A stretch of 64,000 nucleotides of DNA from Cellvibrionales bacterium (lineage in GTDB: Bacteria; Pseudomonadota; Gammaproteobacteria; Pseudomonadales; UBA7239): assembly GCA_016713115.1 (NCBI GenBank), contig JADJPU010000001.1, forward strand, positions 2,356,001 through 2,420,000, written 5' to 3'. The notes under the pieces were generated by a model, which worked only from the letters and a program-made list of their open reading frames with translations, did not search any database and was not told where the DNA came from. This document shows, in pieces, positions 28,221-37,503 of the stretch; the first letter of the stretch is position 1, and each line of letters opens with the position of its first letter. The position numbers and the translations under genes are program-made.

Positions 28221-28994
28221 TCAACAATCATTGCGTGGGCGAACCACAGGCACAACCGGCTTTGGTGTCAATGCACCCAAAGGATTCAAAGTTTTTTTCT
28301 CTTTTTCTACCAACAACGGTCTAACACTGCCTACCGTTTTGCGCGCCAAAATAAAGTACACACTCCCCATAGGCAGCTGAGTTTTACTGCCTAGACCTTC
28401 CAACCACTGCAAGCGTCGCTGCAAAGCGCTCCCCCACTGCGGCGGCACATAGGCTGTATGCACAGACTCTACAATTTCAAAGTCTAACAACTGCAACCAA
28501 TCGTGCATTCTGTGGCGACCAATAAACCGATGATCAGCCATCGCGTTTTTTCTATCCAACAGATGCTGAACCGTGTGCTGCACGCCTAACGCGCTCCAGC
28601 GTTGAAAACCAAAGATCAATACACTGCCATACGGCATGAGTACACGCGCCGTCTCACGCAATAATTGATGCGGAAACGCGCTGTAGTCTAAACAGTGATG
28701 AAGAATTGCAACATCAATACTTTCATTTTCAATGGGCAGTTCATGGAAGTGGCAATGCGCTGCAGCATCCGCATACCCAGAAATGGTATCGCTTAAAGCA
28801 AAACAGTGATGAATGGGACTGCTCGCAGCCAAAGGCAGTGATGGACACACCCCCAAGGACATCAAGTGATAGCCAAATAAGCTGGGTAAAAACTGATCAA
28901 GTAGTCGTTGTTCAGCCTGCCAAATATTCTGCCCAACATAATCGGCATACCACTGCTGCAAGGCTACGCATTTCGACTGCTGAAAATCAGGCAT
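28221..28994 (-). CDS. SAM-dependent methyltransferase of the rnhA neighbourhood
   Basis: This 257-residue protein has a degenerate class I methyltransferase core. DVAILHHCLDYSAFPHQLLRE and LMPYGSVLIFGFQRWS correspond to motifs near the middle of the Methyltransf_11 family, but the usual glycine-rich motif I is not clear. A homologous gene sits upstream of rnhA in many pseudomonads. The substrate is unknown. It ends 8 bases before rnhA. Confidence 0.72.
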   Translation of the reverse strand: MPDFQQSKCVALQQWYADYVGQNIWQAEQRLLDQFLPSLFGYHLMSLGVCPSLPLAASSPIHHCFALSDTISGYADAAAHCHFHELPIENESIDVAILHHCLDYSAFPHQLLRETARVLMPYGSVLIFGFQRWSALGVQHTVQHLLDRKNAMADHRFIGRHRMHDWLQLLDFEIVESVHTAYVPPQWGSALQRRLQWLEGLGSKTQLPMGSVYFILARKTVGSVRPLLVEKEKKTLNPLGALTPKPVVPVVRPRNDC

Positions 28995-29021
28995 CCCGCA
29001 CCTATACGAACGATCAATTTC

Positions 29022-29657
29022 TTACTGTGACTTTCCCAATTTTGCTTTTACCACTTCAACGGCAATAGGAATCAGTGATACAGCAATCACACCCAAAATC
29101 ACCAGCTCAAAATTCTTTTTGACAATTTCCATATCACCAAAGAACACACCAGCACCAATACAAATAGGCGCCCACAACAATGAGCCGATGCAACTGAACA
29201 TGATGTAGCGCGGGTAAGGCATTTTGCCGATACCAGCCACAAAAGGCGCAAAGGTGCGAACGATAGGCACAAAACGCGCGATAATCACAGCACGCGTACC
29301 GTACTTATTGTAAAACTGCTCGGTGCGCTCTAAGTGCTTGCGATTGAAGAAAATAGAATCTTCAAAACGAAATACACGCGGTCCCAGCGTTCTGCCTATC
29401 CAATAATTTACATTGTCACCACAAAAAGCGGCAGCAATAACAATTACACCGCACAATACAGGATCCAGTTTTCCTGTGGATGCCGCCAATGCACCCACTG
29501 CGAATAATAAGGAGTCCCCAGGCAAAAACGGCGTAACCACCAAACCAGTTTCTGCAAACACAATTAAAAACAAAATGGCGTATACCCACACACCATAGGT
29601 TTCGATCATAACGGCCAAGTGATCGTTGATATGCAGAATAAAATCAAGAGGATTCAT
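29022..29657 (-). CDS. DedA family membrane protein
   Basis: This 211-residue inner-membrane protein belongs to the DedA/VTT family, thought to act as lipid scramblases or transporters needed for envelope homeostasis. The family signature is present in order: FAETGLVVTPFLPGDSLLF, GDNVNYWIGR, then RFVPIVRTFAPFVAG with the conserved Arg. Four to five hydrophobic segments are seen. It follows tRNA-Arg by 46 bases with no terminator between, so the tRNA and dedA may share a transcript. Confidence 0.9.
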   Translation of the reverse strand: MNPLDFILHINDHLAVMIETYGVWVYAILFLIVFAETGLVVTPFLPGDSLLFAVGALAASTGKLDPVLCGVIVIAAAFCGDNVNYWIGRTLGPRVFRFEDSIFFNRKHLERTEQFYNKYGTRAVIIARFVPIVRTFAPFVAGIGKMPYPRYIMFSCIGSLLWAPICIGAGVFFGDMEIVKKNFELVILGVIAVSLIPIAVEVVKAKLGKSQ

Positions 29658-29703
29658 TGTTTTACACCTTCCTTATTTTGTTTATTGGTACGAGTTTATT
29701 AAC

Positions 29704-29780
<77 letters not shown>

Positions 29781-29789
29781 CTAAAACGG

Positions 29790-31556
29790 TCAAGCCAACT
29801 GCTCTGCGCGACGGAACGGCAGCGCCAGCAACACACACAGCAAACACCACAACAGCAATTGATGATTGGCTAATAAAGAATTAGCAATTAATGGTATCTG
29901 TTCATTTAACAAAGGATGCATCGTCACAAAATCTTCGCCATGTAACATAGCTGACACTTCACCCCATACACAGGCCAATGCCGCCAACGGCAGCAGTAAT
30001 TTAGCGCGAATATTCCATGCGTATACCGCGCTGGCACGCAATGGAATTTCAGGCATGCAACGGCGAGACAACCACAAGCCCCCCGCCAAAATAATCGGCA
30101 AGCCGTAGAGTGCTACAGGGATATCCATGTAGCGACCAGAAGTTGAGAACATCAGTGCAAACGCCATAGCGCCGACAGCATACAGCGCAAAACCACGACG
30201 CACCCAATGCACCGCAGCAGAGGATTGTTTGTGTTTTAGCAGCGCAACCAACCATTGCACACCGCCCAACGCAAACAACACAGAAAATACTGCTAAAACA
30301 CCGCCCCATAATTTTGCAAATGGTTCAGCCAGTGTTTGCAACAGTAACTTGTACCAATAGGCGACGCTGGCATCTGACAACCATTGTTGATCTGCCATAA
30401 AAAACAAAGCGCGTTGCGCCAACCAAGTAATAGATGCGGGCGCAACAGATAAACGCAAACTCTTATATACAGCCCAAACAATGGCCGCAGAAAATAATTG
30501 ACTCCATACACTCAGAAAAATCACTTGCTGCGCAGTGCGCAAATAAGGCAGCAATAACAGGCTGATGAGAACGCCTAATACAACAGAGGTAACTGCACGC
30601 GCCATCGCATCATCCAATGGCACCACTGGACCAGTCAGCGGAAATTTTTCTACGCGCGCACTATCAAACAAACCCCAACGCGCACCGACTGTTCCTTCTA
30701 GTTGCGCCTTCCATGATTGGTCATAGGCTTCTACGATGTTGTAATCAAAATCATGTTCTGCAGCGAGTTTTGGCAACGCGCGCACAAACTCTGCCGCCGT
30801 CAATAAATCGGCATGCGCCGGTCCGCGGCTGCGCCCTTCTGTTGGCCAACCGGTTTCACCTACCAGTATGGGTTTACCAGGAAAGCGTTGTTTAATTTTT
30901 TCGATGATGGCCAGCATATGTTGCTGCGCATCATGCAGTGAAACTGGCTCATCTTCCCAATACGGCAAAACATGTATCGTGATGTAATCCACATGATCAG
31001 CCACTTGTGGATTTTTTAACCAAAATGCCCACACATCAGCGTAAGAAACAGGCTGCTGAACAGCTGCGCGCACTTGATCAATATAGGCAATCAATTCATC
31101 GGGTTTGAGATCACGGCGCAGCAGCACTTCATTGCCGACAATGACGCGTTTCACCGCTTGTGGATAGCGATTGGCTGTTTCAATCAACGCCGCCACTTCT
31201 TTGTCGTTATCAATTTTTTCTCGCCCCAACCATGCACTGTGTGTCAATGCAAAACCATACTTGGCCGCCAATTCAGGCACGGCCTCCATACCGTCTTGTG
31301 ATGTATAGGTGCGCACGCCACTAAATACACCTTGCAGCCGCACCAAATCTGCTTCAACTTGCGACCGCGTCGGAAATACTTCTTTAAGTGGGGACTGACC
31401 ATCGGAGAACGGTGCAAACGAAGCGCTCTTTAAAGGTTCGCGCCACTCACTTGCTATCGACCTCGGATGGATCACCGCCCACCAAGCCAGCGCCGCCAAC
31501 CCTACGCACAGCAATAGCAAAAATGATTTTTTTGCAGAAGAAACACTATCAGCCAT
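29790..31556 (-). CDS. Membrane-anchored GH17-type (beta-1,3-glucan) glycosidase or transglycosylase
   Basis: The N-terminal membrane helix (about residues 12-30) leads to a TIM-barrel domain of glycoside hydrolase family 17. The acid/base Glu is in VIVGNEVL and the nucleophile Glu in ILVGETGWPTEG. From about residue 320 to the end are eight or more membrane helices. This soluble-GH17 plus polytopic-tail layout is known from proteobacterial proteins linked to beta-1,3-glucan modification (NdvC/Bgl-like). The start is the ATG at 31556, and a TTG two codons earlier is also open. The family assignment is firm, but whether it cuts, transfers or modifies a periplasmic glucan is inference. Confidence 0.8.
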   Translation of the reverse strand: MADSVSSAKKSFLLLLCVGLAALAWWAVIHPRSIASEWREPLKSASFAPFSDGQSPLKEVFPTRSQVEADLVRLQGVFSGVRTYTSQDGMEAVPELAAKYGFALTHSAWLGREKIDNDKEVAALIETANRYPQAVKRVIVGNEVLLRRDLKPDELIAYIDQVRAAVQQPVSYADVWAFWLKNPQVADHVDYITIHVLPYWEDEPVSLHDAQQHMLAIIEKIKQRFPGKPILVGETGWPTEGRSRGPAHADLLTAAEFVRALPKLAAEHDFDYNIVEAYDQSWKAQLEGTVGARWGLFDSARVEKFPLTGPVVPLDDAMARAVTSVVLGVLISLLLLPYLRTAQQVIFLSVWSQLFSAAIVWAVYKSLRLSVAPASITWLAQRALFFMADQQWLSDASVAYWYKLLLQTLAEPFAKLWGGVLAVFSVLFALGGVQWLVALLKHKQSSAAVHWVRRGFALYAVGAMAFALMFSTSGRYMDIPVALYGLPIILAGGLWLSRRCMPEIPLRASAVYAWNIRAKLLLPLAALACVWGEVSAMLHGEDFVTMHPLLNEQIPLIANSLLANHQLLLWCLLCVLLALPFRRAEQLA

Positions 31557-31565
31557 TCTCAACTC

Positions 31566-32042
31566 TCAATTTACAATTACATCAAAGTTTTTGCGCAACA
31601 CATCCAACGCTTGCGCGATATTTTTTACATCATCTGGTTCGCCGCGCTCCTGCCACAACAAACCGATGCCGGTTGCACTGCATTCCAGCATTGCCCAATG
31701 TTCTGGAAAGTTTTGCCGAAAAGCCACTAGCCATTGCTGCGCCAGTGCCGGCACATTACCGGCAATATTTTGCACTTCACCTTCCGCGCTCAACCAAACC
31801 GCCCACAAGGCTTGCGGCTGATCTGTGATCGGCCACGGAAAATAATACATATAACCAGACTCGGGTAGCTGACGACGCTGATAGCCACTGGTGCGCAATG
31901 TCCAAAAACGCACAGCCAAACCCATTTGCGCGGCCGTTTGTCGCAATAGCTCCAACTTTTTATCGTGTGCCGAAGGACGCAAGCGCGTCAAACGCGAAGC
32001 GATAAACAGCAGCGCAAACGCCAGAACAATCCAACGCCACAT
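31566..32042 (-). CDS. Hypothetical membrane-anchored protein
   Basis: This 158-residue protein has one N-terminal hydrophobic helix (residues 3-17) followed by a basic, then mixed alpha/beta, soluble part. No catalytic motif was recognised. Its ATG shares one base with the stop of the glutaredoxin-like gene (TGATG) and its stop is 9 bases before the GH17 gene, so the three are probably cotranscribed. A similar small pair with a glutaredoxin-like protein occurs in pseudomonads. No function is assigned. Confidence 0.65.
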   Translation of the reverse strand: MWRWIVLAFALLFIASRLTRLRPSAHDKKLELLRQTAAQMGLAVRFWTLRTSGYQRRQLPESGYMYYFPWPITDQPQALWAVWLSAEGEVQNIAGNVPALAQQWLVAFRQNFPEHWAMLECSATGIGLLWQERGEPDDVKNIAQALDVLRKNFDVIVN

Positions 32043-32302
32043 CAGCCCACTTCCCCTGCAAGAAAATTTTTCAGCGAATGGGCATCAAAAGGCCAAGCTA
32101 AATGGCGAGTGGCAGCCACATCTTCCAACACAGGAATCAGCAAAGAAAATTGCGCCAGCAGTGCGTCATCCTCCGCAATATCTACCAGCTCTACCTGCCA
32201 GCCAGCCGCCACATACGGCAACAACAACTGCTCTGCCAGCTCACACAGGTGGCAGCCCAAGGTTCCGTAAAGGATCAATGAACGCGGAATAGGTAACAAC
32301 AC
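32042..32302 (-). CDS. Glutaredoxin-like (DUF836) protein
   Basis: This small protein of about 86 residues has a thioredoxin-like fold with a redox pair in YGTLGCHLCELAEQLL and a cis-Pro in SLLIPVLED. It fits the glutaredoxin-like DUF836 family, whose partner is unknown. There is no in-frame ATG. I chose the GTG at 32302, with a TTG two codons upstream also possible. It overlaps the following hypothetical gene by one base. Confidence 0.75.
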   Translation of the reverse strand: MLLPIPRSLILYGTLGCHLCELAEQLLLPYVAAGWQVELVDIAEDDALLAQFSLLIPVLEDVAATRHLAWPFDAHSLKNFLAGEVG

Positions 32303-32354
32303 AACCAAGATAAATCGTCTCTCTGGAAAGCAACCGGAGAACGCACGGCCAAAC

Positions 32355-32360
32355 TATAAT
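32355..32360 (+). promoter_or_regulatory. Possible -10 element upstream of the PP2C gene
   Basis: A perfect TATAAT lies about 50 bases before the PP2C ATG, in the 108-base gap between divergent genes. No convincing -35 box accompanies it, so it is only a candidate. Confidence 0.3.
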
Positions 32361-32410
32361 GACCGACGATTTTATCGTAGATCGACCCTTGAGAACGCAC
32401 AGGATACCGC

Positions 32411-33190
32411 ATGGCGGTCTGGAATGATTTTGCACTGACCCATACCGGCAATGTGCGCACCAACAATGAAGATGCCGTTGCCTGCCACCCTGAACTGGGA
32501 TTATGGGTTGTGGCCGATGGCATGGGCGGCCACGCAGCGGGCGAAGTAGCCAGTGCCATTGCTATCAACACCATCGCGCAACAAGTTCGCCAAGGTCAGG
32601 ATCTGACAGATGCTATCCAACACGCACACCAGACTATTTTAAGCAGCAGCAACCGAGGTCGTAACGCGAGAGGCATGGGCACCACCGTGGTCGCCTTGCA
32701 TAGCACTGGCACACGCTACCGCATTGCATGGGTGGGTGATAGCCGCGCTTATCTGTGGACCAAGACCGGCGAGCACAGCGGTTCGCTGGAACAACTGACC
32801 ACCGACCATTCTTATGTGCAAATGCTGGTAAAAGCAGGCACCATTTCACAGCAAGAAGCCGCCACTCACCGCGAAAAAAATGTCATCACGCAATGCCTAG
32901 GTTCTTTAGAAGCCGAGCATATTGATGTCGATATCATTGAGCGCGAATGGCAGCCTCAACAATGTGTACTACTGTGCAGTGATGGACTCACTGACGAACT
33001 CAGCAACGAACAAATCAGTAGCATCCTCGCCGCGCACAAAGACCCTGAAAACGCAGCGCGTGCGCTCTTAGAGGCAACGCTGGCACAAGTGAGTAGAGAC
33101 AACATCACGCTTGTTTTAATCGGACAGCAGGAAACAACAAGCAGTAGCCTCTTCAATAAGGTGCGTCTGTGGTTCGCTCACAAACCTTGA
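32411..33190 (+). CDS. PP2C-type serine/threonine protein phosphatase
   Basis: This 259-residue protein is a stand-alone bacterial PP2C (Stp1/PrpC type) that removes phosphate from Ser or Thr. The metal-binding motifs are intact: RTNNEDAVACH, VVADGMGGHAAGE, AWVGDSRAYL, LLCSDGLTDEL and RDNITLVLI at the end. No kinase gene is adjacent, which is unusual since these phosphatases often pair with a Hanks-type kinase. The last 22 bases overlap the start of the downstream membrane-protein gene, so the two are probably coupled. Confidence 0.9.
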   Translation: MAVWNDFALTHTGNVRTNNEDAVACHPELGLWVVADGMGGHAAGEVASAIAINTIAQQVRQGQDLTDAIQHAHQTILSSSNRGRNARGMGTTVVALHSTGTRYRIAWVGDSRAYLWTKTGEHSGSLEQLTTDHSYVQMLVKAGTISQQEAATHREKNVITQCLGSLEAEHIDVDIIEREWQPQQCVLLCSDGLTDELSNEQISSILAAHKDPENAARALLEATLAQVSRDNITLVLIGQQETTSSSLFNKVRLWFAHKP

Positions 33191-34812
33191 ATCTCGCCAA
33201 ACTATCGACAGGCTCTCTTGCCTCGCTGCTAATCGCCTTGGTGTTGTTTGCTCTCTCTGCCAGCTTATGGGGGTTTGCGACCGGCATCGACGATGCTCAC
33301 ATTAGTTTTTACGCCGCACACGCACTCGCTACAACAGGAGAAATGCTCAACTACAACGGAGAGCGCGTTGAGCAAAGCTCATCACTGCTGCATGTCCTGC
33401 TAACAGCCCTGTTTGCTCGTATTAGCAACACCAATGTGGTCACTGTAGGTTATGTCATTCCTATGCTGGCCGGCTGGCTTTGCTTGCCTCTGCTGTGGGT
33501 GATAGCCAGACGCGAACAGCTAGCAGCTGCCACTCTGCTATGCGCGGCATTGCCGCTGGTCTACTGGGCACACGCAGGTCTGGAAACAGCGCTGTTTGCA
33601 TGCTTGTTGTTGTTGTATGTGTACTATCTTTCGTTGCACGCTACACGCTGGCTTGCTCTAGTTCTATGCGGATTTGCCTTGCAACTAGCACGACCAGAGC
33701 TGCCGCTGTTTGTGCCTGTACTGACACTAAGCTTCTGGGTTGCGTGCCGGTTTCTCGCTCTACCTTGCCGCGCTATCGGTCTGCGCGCACTACTCAGCAT
33801 CCTCACCGCACTGTGCATCGTAAGTTGGCGCTGGTATTACTTTGGTGAGTGGTTCCCACAACCCGTAACTGCAAAATCAGCCGGCATTACGCTCACGGCG
33901 TTCAAAGCGGGGCTGTTGTATCTTGGTGCTATTTTCACGAATCCAATCGGCGCTCTATTTACCACAGCGAGCATGATTGCCTTGTTACACTTGCTGTGGC
34001 GCAGCGCACGAGGCAAGGAAAATACACTGCTGGTTGCCAGCACCCTTGCCTGCACCGGTTACACCGCACTGGTCGCGCTGACCGGTGGCGACTGGATGCC
34101 GCAACAGCGCTTTCTCGCACCACTCGTGCCGTTACAAGCGCTGCTGCTCATGCGCAGCCTATCGCTGATATTCCCAGCAAGGATGGCTTTTCTCGCGGTG
34201 ATGTTACTGGCAAGCAGTCAAATACTGCACAGCTACCTGCAGGCACAATTTCATCAACAAGCAAAAGCTAATCTGCCTATTACATCGCCGTCTTATAGCG
34301 TGTTTGAAACGCACTCTCCCAGTGTGCAAGCCAACCTACCCACACTCGCGGCGCTCATACCACTCGTCGCCAGTGTTCACAAACAAAAGCATGCGCCAGT
34401 GCAGTTATTGAGCGGACAAATGGGCGTGTTGCCCTATCACCTTTCACTGCTTTTTCCGAATCAATTGCACTTTACTGACCGCAACGCACTGGTAGAACCC
34501 AGCCTTACCAACTGCAGTCTTACGCGGGAACGCCCACGCGTACCACAAGGGTTAGACGGTCTCGCCACCATCTTTTTCATCAAAAAAGCGCGAGAACTAC
34601 AAGAAGATTGCGGCATTGCGCCACCAGACATCATTTACGATTTGTGGTGGCACAATAAAGTGGCAGACGCTCGTACGCTGTTGGAAAAACATGGCTACAC
34701 CGTTGTACATGTCCACGAAGGCACCACGCTACTGCAAGATCAGCTGATCTTAGTGCGAAAAGAATGGCTGCAGCAGACCGACGAACAGCCTTCTGCAATT
34801 GCACCACCCTAA
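33169..34812 (+). CDS. Multi-pass membrane protein, GT-C glycosyltransferase-like
   Basis: This 547-residue protein has about 10 hydrophobic segments followed by a soluble C-terminal part of about 180 residues. Just after the first helix it has GIDDAHISFYAAHAL and then YNGERVEQSSS, a pattern seen in GT-C arabinosyl/mannosyl-type transferases where an acidic pair binds the polyprenyl-phosphate sugar. The exact family and sugar are unknown. Translation probably starts at the GTG at 33169, preceded by AAGG, inside the PP2C gene. Its layout resembles the gene at 20896-22590, but the two sequences are not close copies. Confidence 0.7.
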   Translation: MVRSQTLNLAKLSTGSLASLLIALVLFALSASLWGFATGIDDAHISFYAAHALATTGEMLNYNGERVEQSSSLLHVLLTALFARISNTNVVTVGYVIPMLAGWLCLPLLWVIARREQLAAATLLCAALPLVYWAHAGLETALFACLLLLYVYYLSLHATRWLALVLCGFALQLARPELPLFVPVLTLSFWVACRFLALPCRAIGLRALLSILTALCIVSWRWYYFGEWFPQPVTAKSAGITLTAFKAGLLYLGAIFTNPIGALFTTASMIALLHLLWRSARGKENTLLVASTLACTGYTALVALTGGDWMPQQRFLAPLVPLQALLLMRSLSLIFPARMAFLAVMLLASSQILHSYLQAQFHQQAKANLPITSPSYSVFETHSPSVQANLPTLAALIPLVASVHKQKHAPVQLLSGQMGVLPYHLSLLFPNQLHFTDRNALVEPSLTNCSLTRERPRVPQGLDGLATIFFIKKARELQEDCGIAPPDIIYDLWWHNKVADARTLLEKHGYTVVHVHEGTTLLQDQLILVRKEWLQQTDEQPSAIAPP

Positions 34813-34858
34813 CGCTTACGCTACCTTGCGCCCCAATTTTACTGAGTGAGAAAAAACC

Positions 34859-36520
34859 ATGGCTCAATATGTTTTCACCATGAACCGCCTAGGCAAAGTT
34901 GTACCACCGAAGCGCGAAATTTTGAAAGATATCTCTCTATCATTTTTCCCTGGCGCCAAAATTGGCGTGTTGGGCTTGAACGGCTCCGGCAAATCGACTT
35001 TGTTAAAAATTATGGCAGGCATTGATACCGATTTTATCGGCGAAGCGCGCCCGATGGCAAATTTAAAAATTGGCTATCTCTCACAAGAACCACAACTCGA
35101 TCCCACTAAAGATGTGCGCGGCAATGTGGAAGACGGTTTGGCGGAGCCAATCAACGCTCTGAAAGAATTGGATGCGGTTTACGCCGCTTATGCCGAAGAA
35201 AATGCTGACTTTGATGCACTGGCAAAACGCCAAGCTGAATTGGAAGACATTATTCAAGCTTGGGATGCACACAGCATCGAACATAAATTAGAAGTGGCGG
35301 CTGACGCACTGCGCTTGCCACCGTGGGATGCCGATGTCACCAAACTGTCTGGCGGTGAACGCCGCCGCGTAGCGCTGTGTCGTTTGTTGATGTCGCGCCC
35401 CGACATGTTGTTGCTCGACGAACCCACCAACCACTTGGATGCGGAATCCGTTGCGTGGCTGGAACATTTTCTGGTGGAGTTTCCGGGAACGGTGGTGGCG
35501 ATTACGCACGACCGCTACTTCCTCGACAACGCTGCTGGCTGGATTTTGGAATTGGATCGCGGTCACGGCATTCCCTATGAAGGCAATTACACTTCATGGT
35601 TGGAACAAAAAGAAGCACGCCTGAAACAAGAAGAGCGCAGCGAAGCGGCACGACAAAAAACCATCGAGCGCGAATTGGAATGGGTGCGACAAAATCCAAA
35701 AGGTCGCCATGCGAAAAACAAAGCGCGTCTGGCGCGGTTTGATGAATTGAATTCACAAGAATATCAAGCGCGCAACGAAACCAACGAAATTTACATCCCA
35801 CCGGGTCCGCGCCTCGGCGATAAAGTGTTGGAAGTGAATCATGTCACCAAGTCTTTTGGCGATCGCGTACTGTTAGATGACATTAGCTTCACCGTGCCCA
35901 AAGGTGCCATCGTCGGCATCATCGGCCCCAACGGCGCGGGCAAATCCACGCTGTTCCGCATGATTACCGACCAAGAACAACCGGATCAAGGCAGTATCGT
36001 GCTGGGTGATACCGTCAAACCCGCCTATGTTGAACAATCGCGTGAAAAATTGGATGCCAACAAAACCGTGTGGGAAGTGGTGTCCGACGGTTTAGATATC
36101 ATCAAAATCGGTAACTATGAAGTGCCATCGCGCGCCTACCTCGGCCGCTTTAATTTCAAAGGTTCTGATCAACAAAAACGCGTGGGCGAACTATCTGGCG
36201 GTGAACGCGGCCGCTTGCAATTGGCTTGCACGCTGAAAGAAGGTGGCAACTTTTTATTGCTTGACGAACCCTCCAACGATCTTGATGTGGAAACACTGCG
36301 CGCACTGGAAGAAGCCCTGCAAAACTTCCCAGGCTGTGCGATGGTGATTTCACACGACCGCTGGTTTCTTGATCGCGTTTGTACCCACATCCTCGCCTTT
36401 GAAGGCGAAAGCAAAGCCGTATTTTTTGAAGGCACCTATACCGAATACGAAGCAGATCACAAAGCACGCTGCGGCGATCAACAACCTACGCGCATGAAGT
36501 ACAAGCGGTTGCGGGAATAG
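34859..36520 (+). CDS. ettA: Energy-dependent translational throttle protein EttA
   Basis: EttA is an ABC-F ATPase that binds the ribosomal E site and gates the first peptide bond according to the ADP/ATP ratio. Two ABC domains are present with Walker A GLNGSGKSTLL and GPNGAGKSTLF, signatures LSGGERRRVALC and LSGGERGRLQLA, and Walker B LLLDEPTNHLD and LLLDEPSNDLD. The arm insertion and the linker (WVRQNPKGRHAKNKARLARF) are as in EttA. The 553 residues compare with 555 in E. coli. The start is a clear ATG, and the stop overlaps the next GTG by one base. Confidence 0.94.
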   Translation: MAQYVFTMNRLGKVVPPKREILKDISLSFFPGAKIGVLGLNGSGKSTLLKIMAGIDTDFIGEARPMANLKIGYLSQEPQLDPTKDVRGNVEDGLAEPINALKELDAVYAAYAEENADFDALAKRQAELEDIIQAWDAHSIEHKLEVAADALRLPPWDADVTKLSGGERRRVALCRLLMSRPDMLLLDEPTNHLDAESVAWLEHFLVEFPGTVVAITHDRYFLDNAAGWILELDRGHGIPYEGNYTSWLEQKEARLKQEERSEAARQKTIERELEWVRQNPKGRHAKNKARLARFDELNSQEYQARNETNEIYIPPGPRLGDKVLEVNHVTKSFGDRVLLDDISFTVPKGAIVGIIGPNGAGKSTLFRMITDQEQPDQGSIVLGDTVKPAYVEQSREKLDANKTVWEVVSDGLDIIKIGNYEVPSRAYLGRFNFKGSDQQKRVGELSGGERGRLQLACTLKEGGNFLLLDEPSNDLDVETLRALEEALQNFPGCAMVISHDRWFLDRVCTHILAFEGESKAVFFEGTYTEYEADHKARCGDQQPTRMKYKRLRE

Positions 36521-37503
36521 TGAAAAAACTCTCAATAAAATTATCGGCTGCTGGCTGCTGGCTGCTGGCTTTATTGTTTTTATTGGAGCTAATGCTCCAC
36601 ATCAGCAGCTACATCAATCAGCACTTTTTGATGCACGAACAGCAAACAAGTTGGTTAACGCCAAACTTGCGAGTTGTCGCCATGGGTGACTCAAATACCT
36701 ACGGGCTTTATTTGGACAAAAAAGATGCTTACCCCAAACAACTGGAAACTATTTGGAACGCCACACATAAAAACAATCCAATTGAAGTGATTAATCTTGG
36801 CTATCCGGGCAGCAACTCATCGCGTTTAGTAGCTAACATTGAAGAAATCAACAGCCAATTTCAGCCTGATATTATCTTAGTGATGATTGGCTCCAATGAT
36901 GCTTGGACAGCCCCCATTGCCGCCGCAGAATCAACTATGACTAACAACAACGAGCTACACCCTATTCAGTGGATAAAATCTCGTTCCAAGTTGTACCGCC
37001 TAATTTGTTTGATAACACGAGAGCCGTTTCAAGAACAATCATTAGAAACCATTACTACATCCGACCCTGCACAGGCAGAAACAGCCAAAGGCAAGCCTGC
37101 AACCATCAACTACAAAAACATGAAGCTCGACTTCTCTTTAAATTTTCGAGATAAAAATACCCATCTCGATGCAGAAACAGACATGCAGAAAAACATGGAG
37201 AAATTGATTCAATACGGAAAGCAAAACAACATCAAAGTTTTTTTACTGACTTACCCAGCCAACAAGGGATACTACAAGCAAGCCAACAAAGTGACCCTAA
37301 AAACAGCAGGCGACAACCACTATCCTTACCTCGTCAATACCATAGAAACCTTTCAATCACTGCAACCACCCAAAGGAGAGGGCAATCAACACTTCTTTTC
37401 TGACTTACACGCAACAGCACTGGGCAATCAAGTATTAGCTACTGCCGTTATGAAACAACTCGAAGCCACACTAAACATACCTTCGGACACTGCATCACCA
37501 TGA
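36520..37503 (+). CDS. Membrane-anchored SGNH/GDSL hydrolase
   Basis: An N-terminal membrane anchor (about residues 8-28) is followed by an SGNH-type esterase domain. The block I nucleophile Ser is in VVAMGDSNTYG, the Asn block in IGSNDAW, and the Asp/His pair in FSDLHATALGNQV near the C-terminus. Proteins of this type often add or remove acyl groups on extracytoplasmic glycans, but the substrate here is not known. It starts at a GTG overlapping the ettA stop (TAGTG) and overlaps cobU by 4 bases. The gene is notably A-rich compared with its neighbours. Confidence 0.78.
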   Translation: MKKLSIKLSAAGCWLLALLFLLELMLHISSYINQHFLMHEQQTSWLTPNLRVVAMGDSNTYGLYLDKKDAYPKQLETIWNATHKNNPIEVINLGYPGSNSSRLVANIEEINSQFQPDIILVMIGSNDAWTAPIAAAESTMTNNNELHPIQWIKSRSKLYRLICLITREPFQEQSLETITTSDPAQAETAKGKPATINYKNMKLDFSLNFRDKNTHLDAETDMQKNMEKLIQYGKQNNIKVFLLTYPANKGYYKQANKVTLKTAGDNHYPYLVNTIETFQSLQPPKGEGNQHFFSDLHATALGNQVLATAVMKQLEATLNIPSDTASP

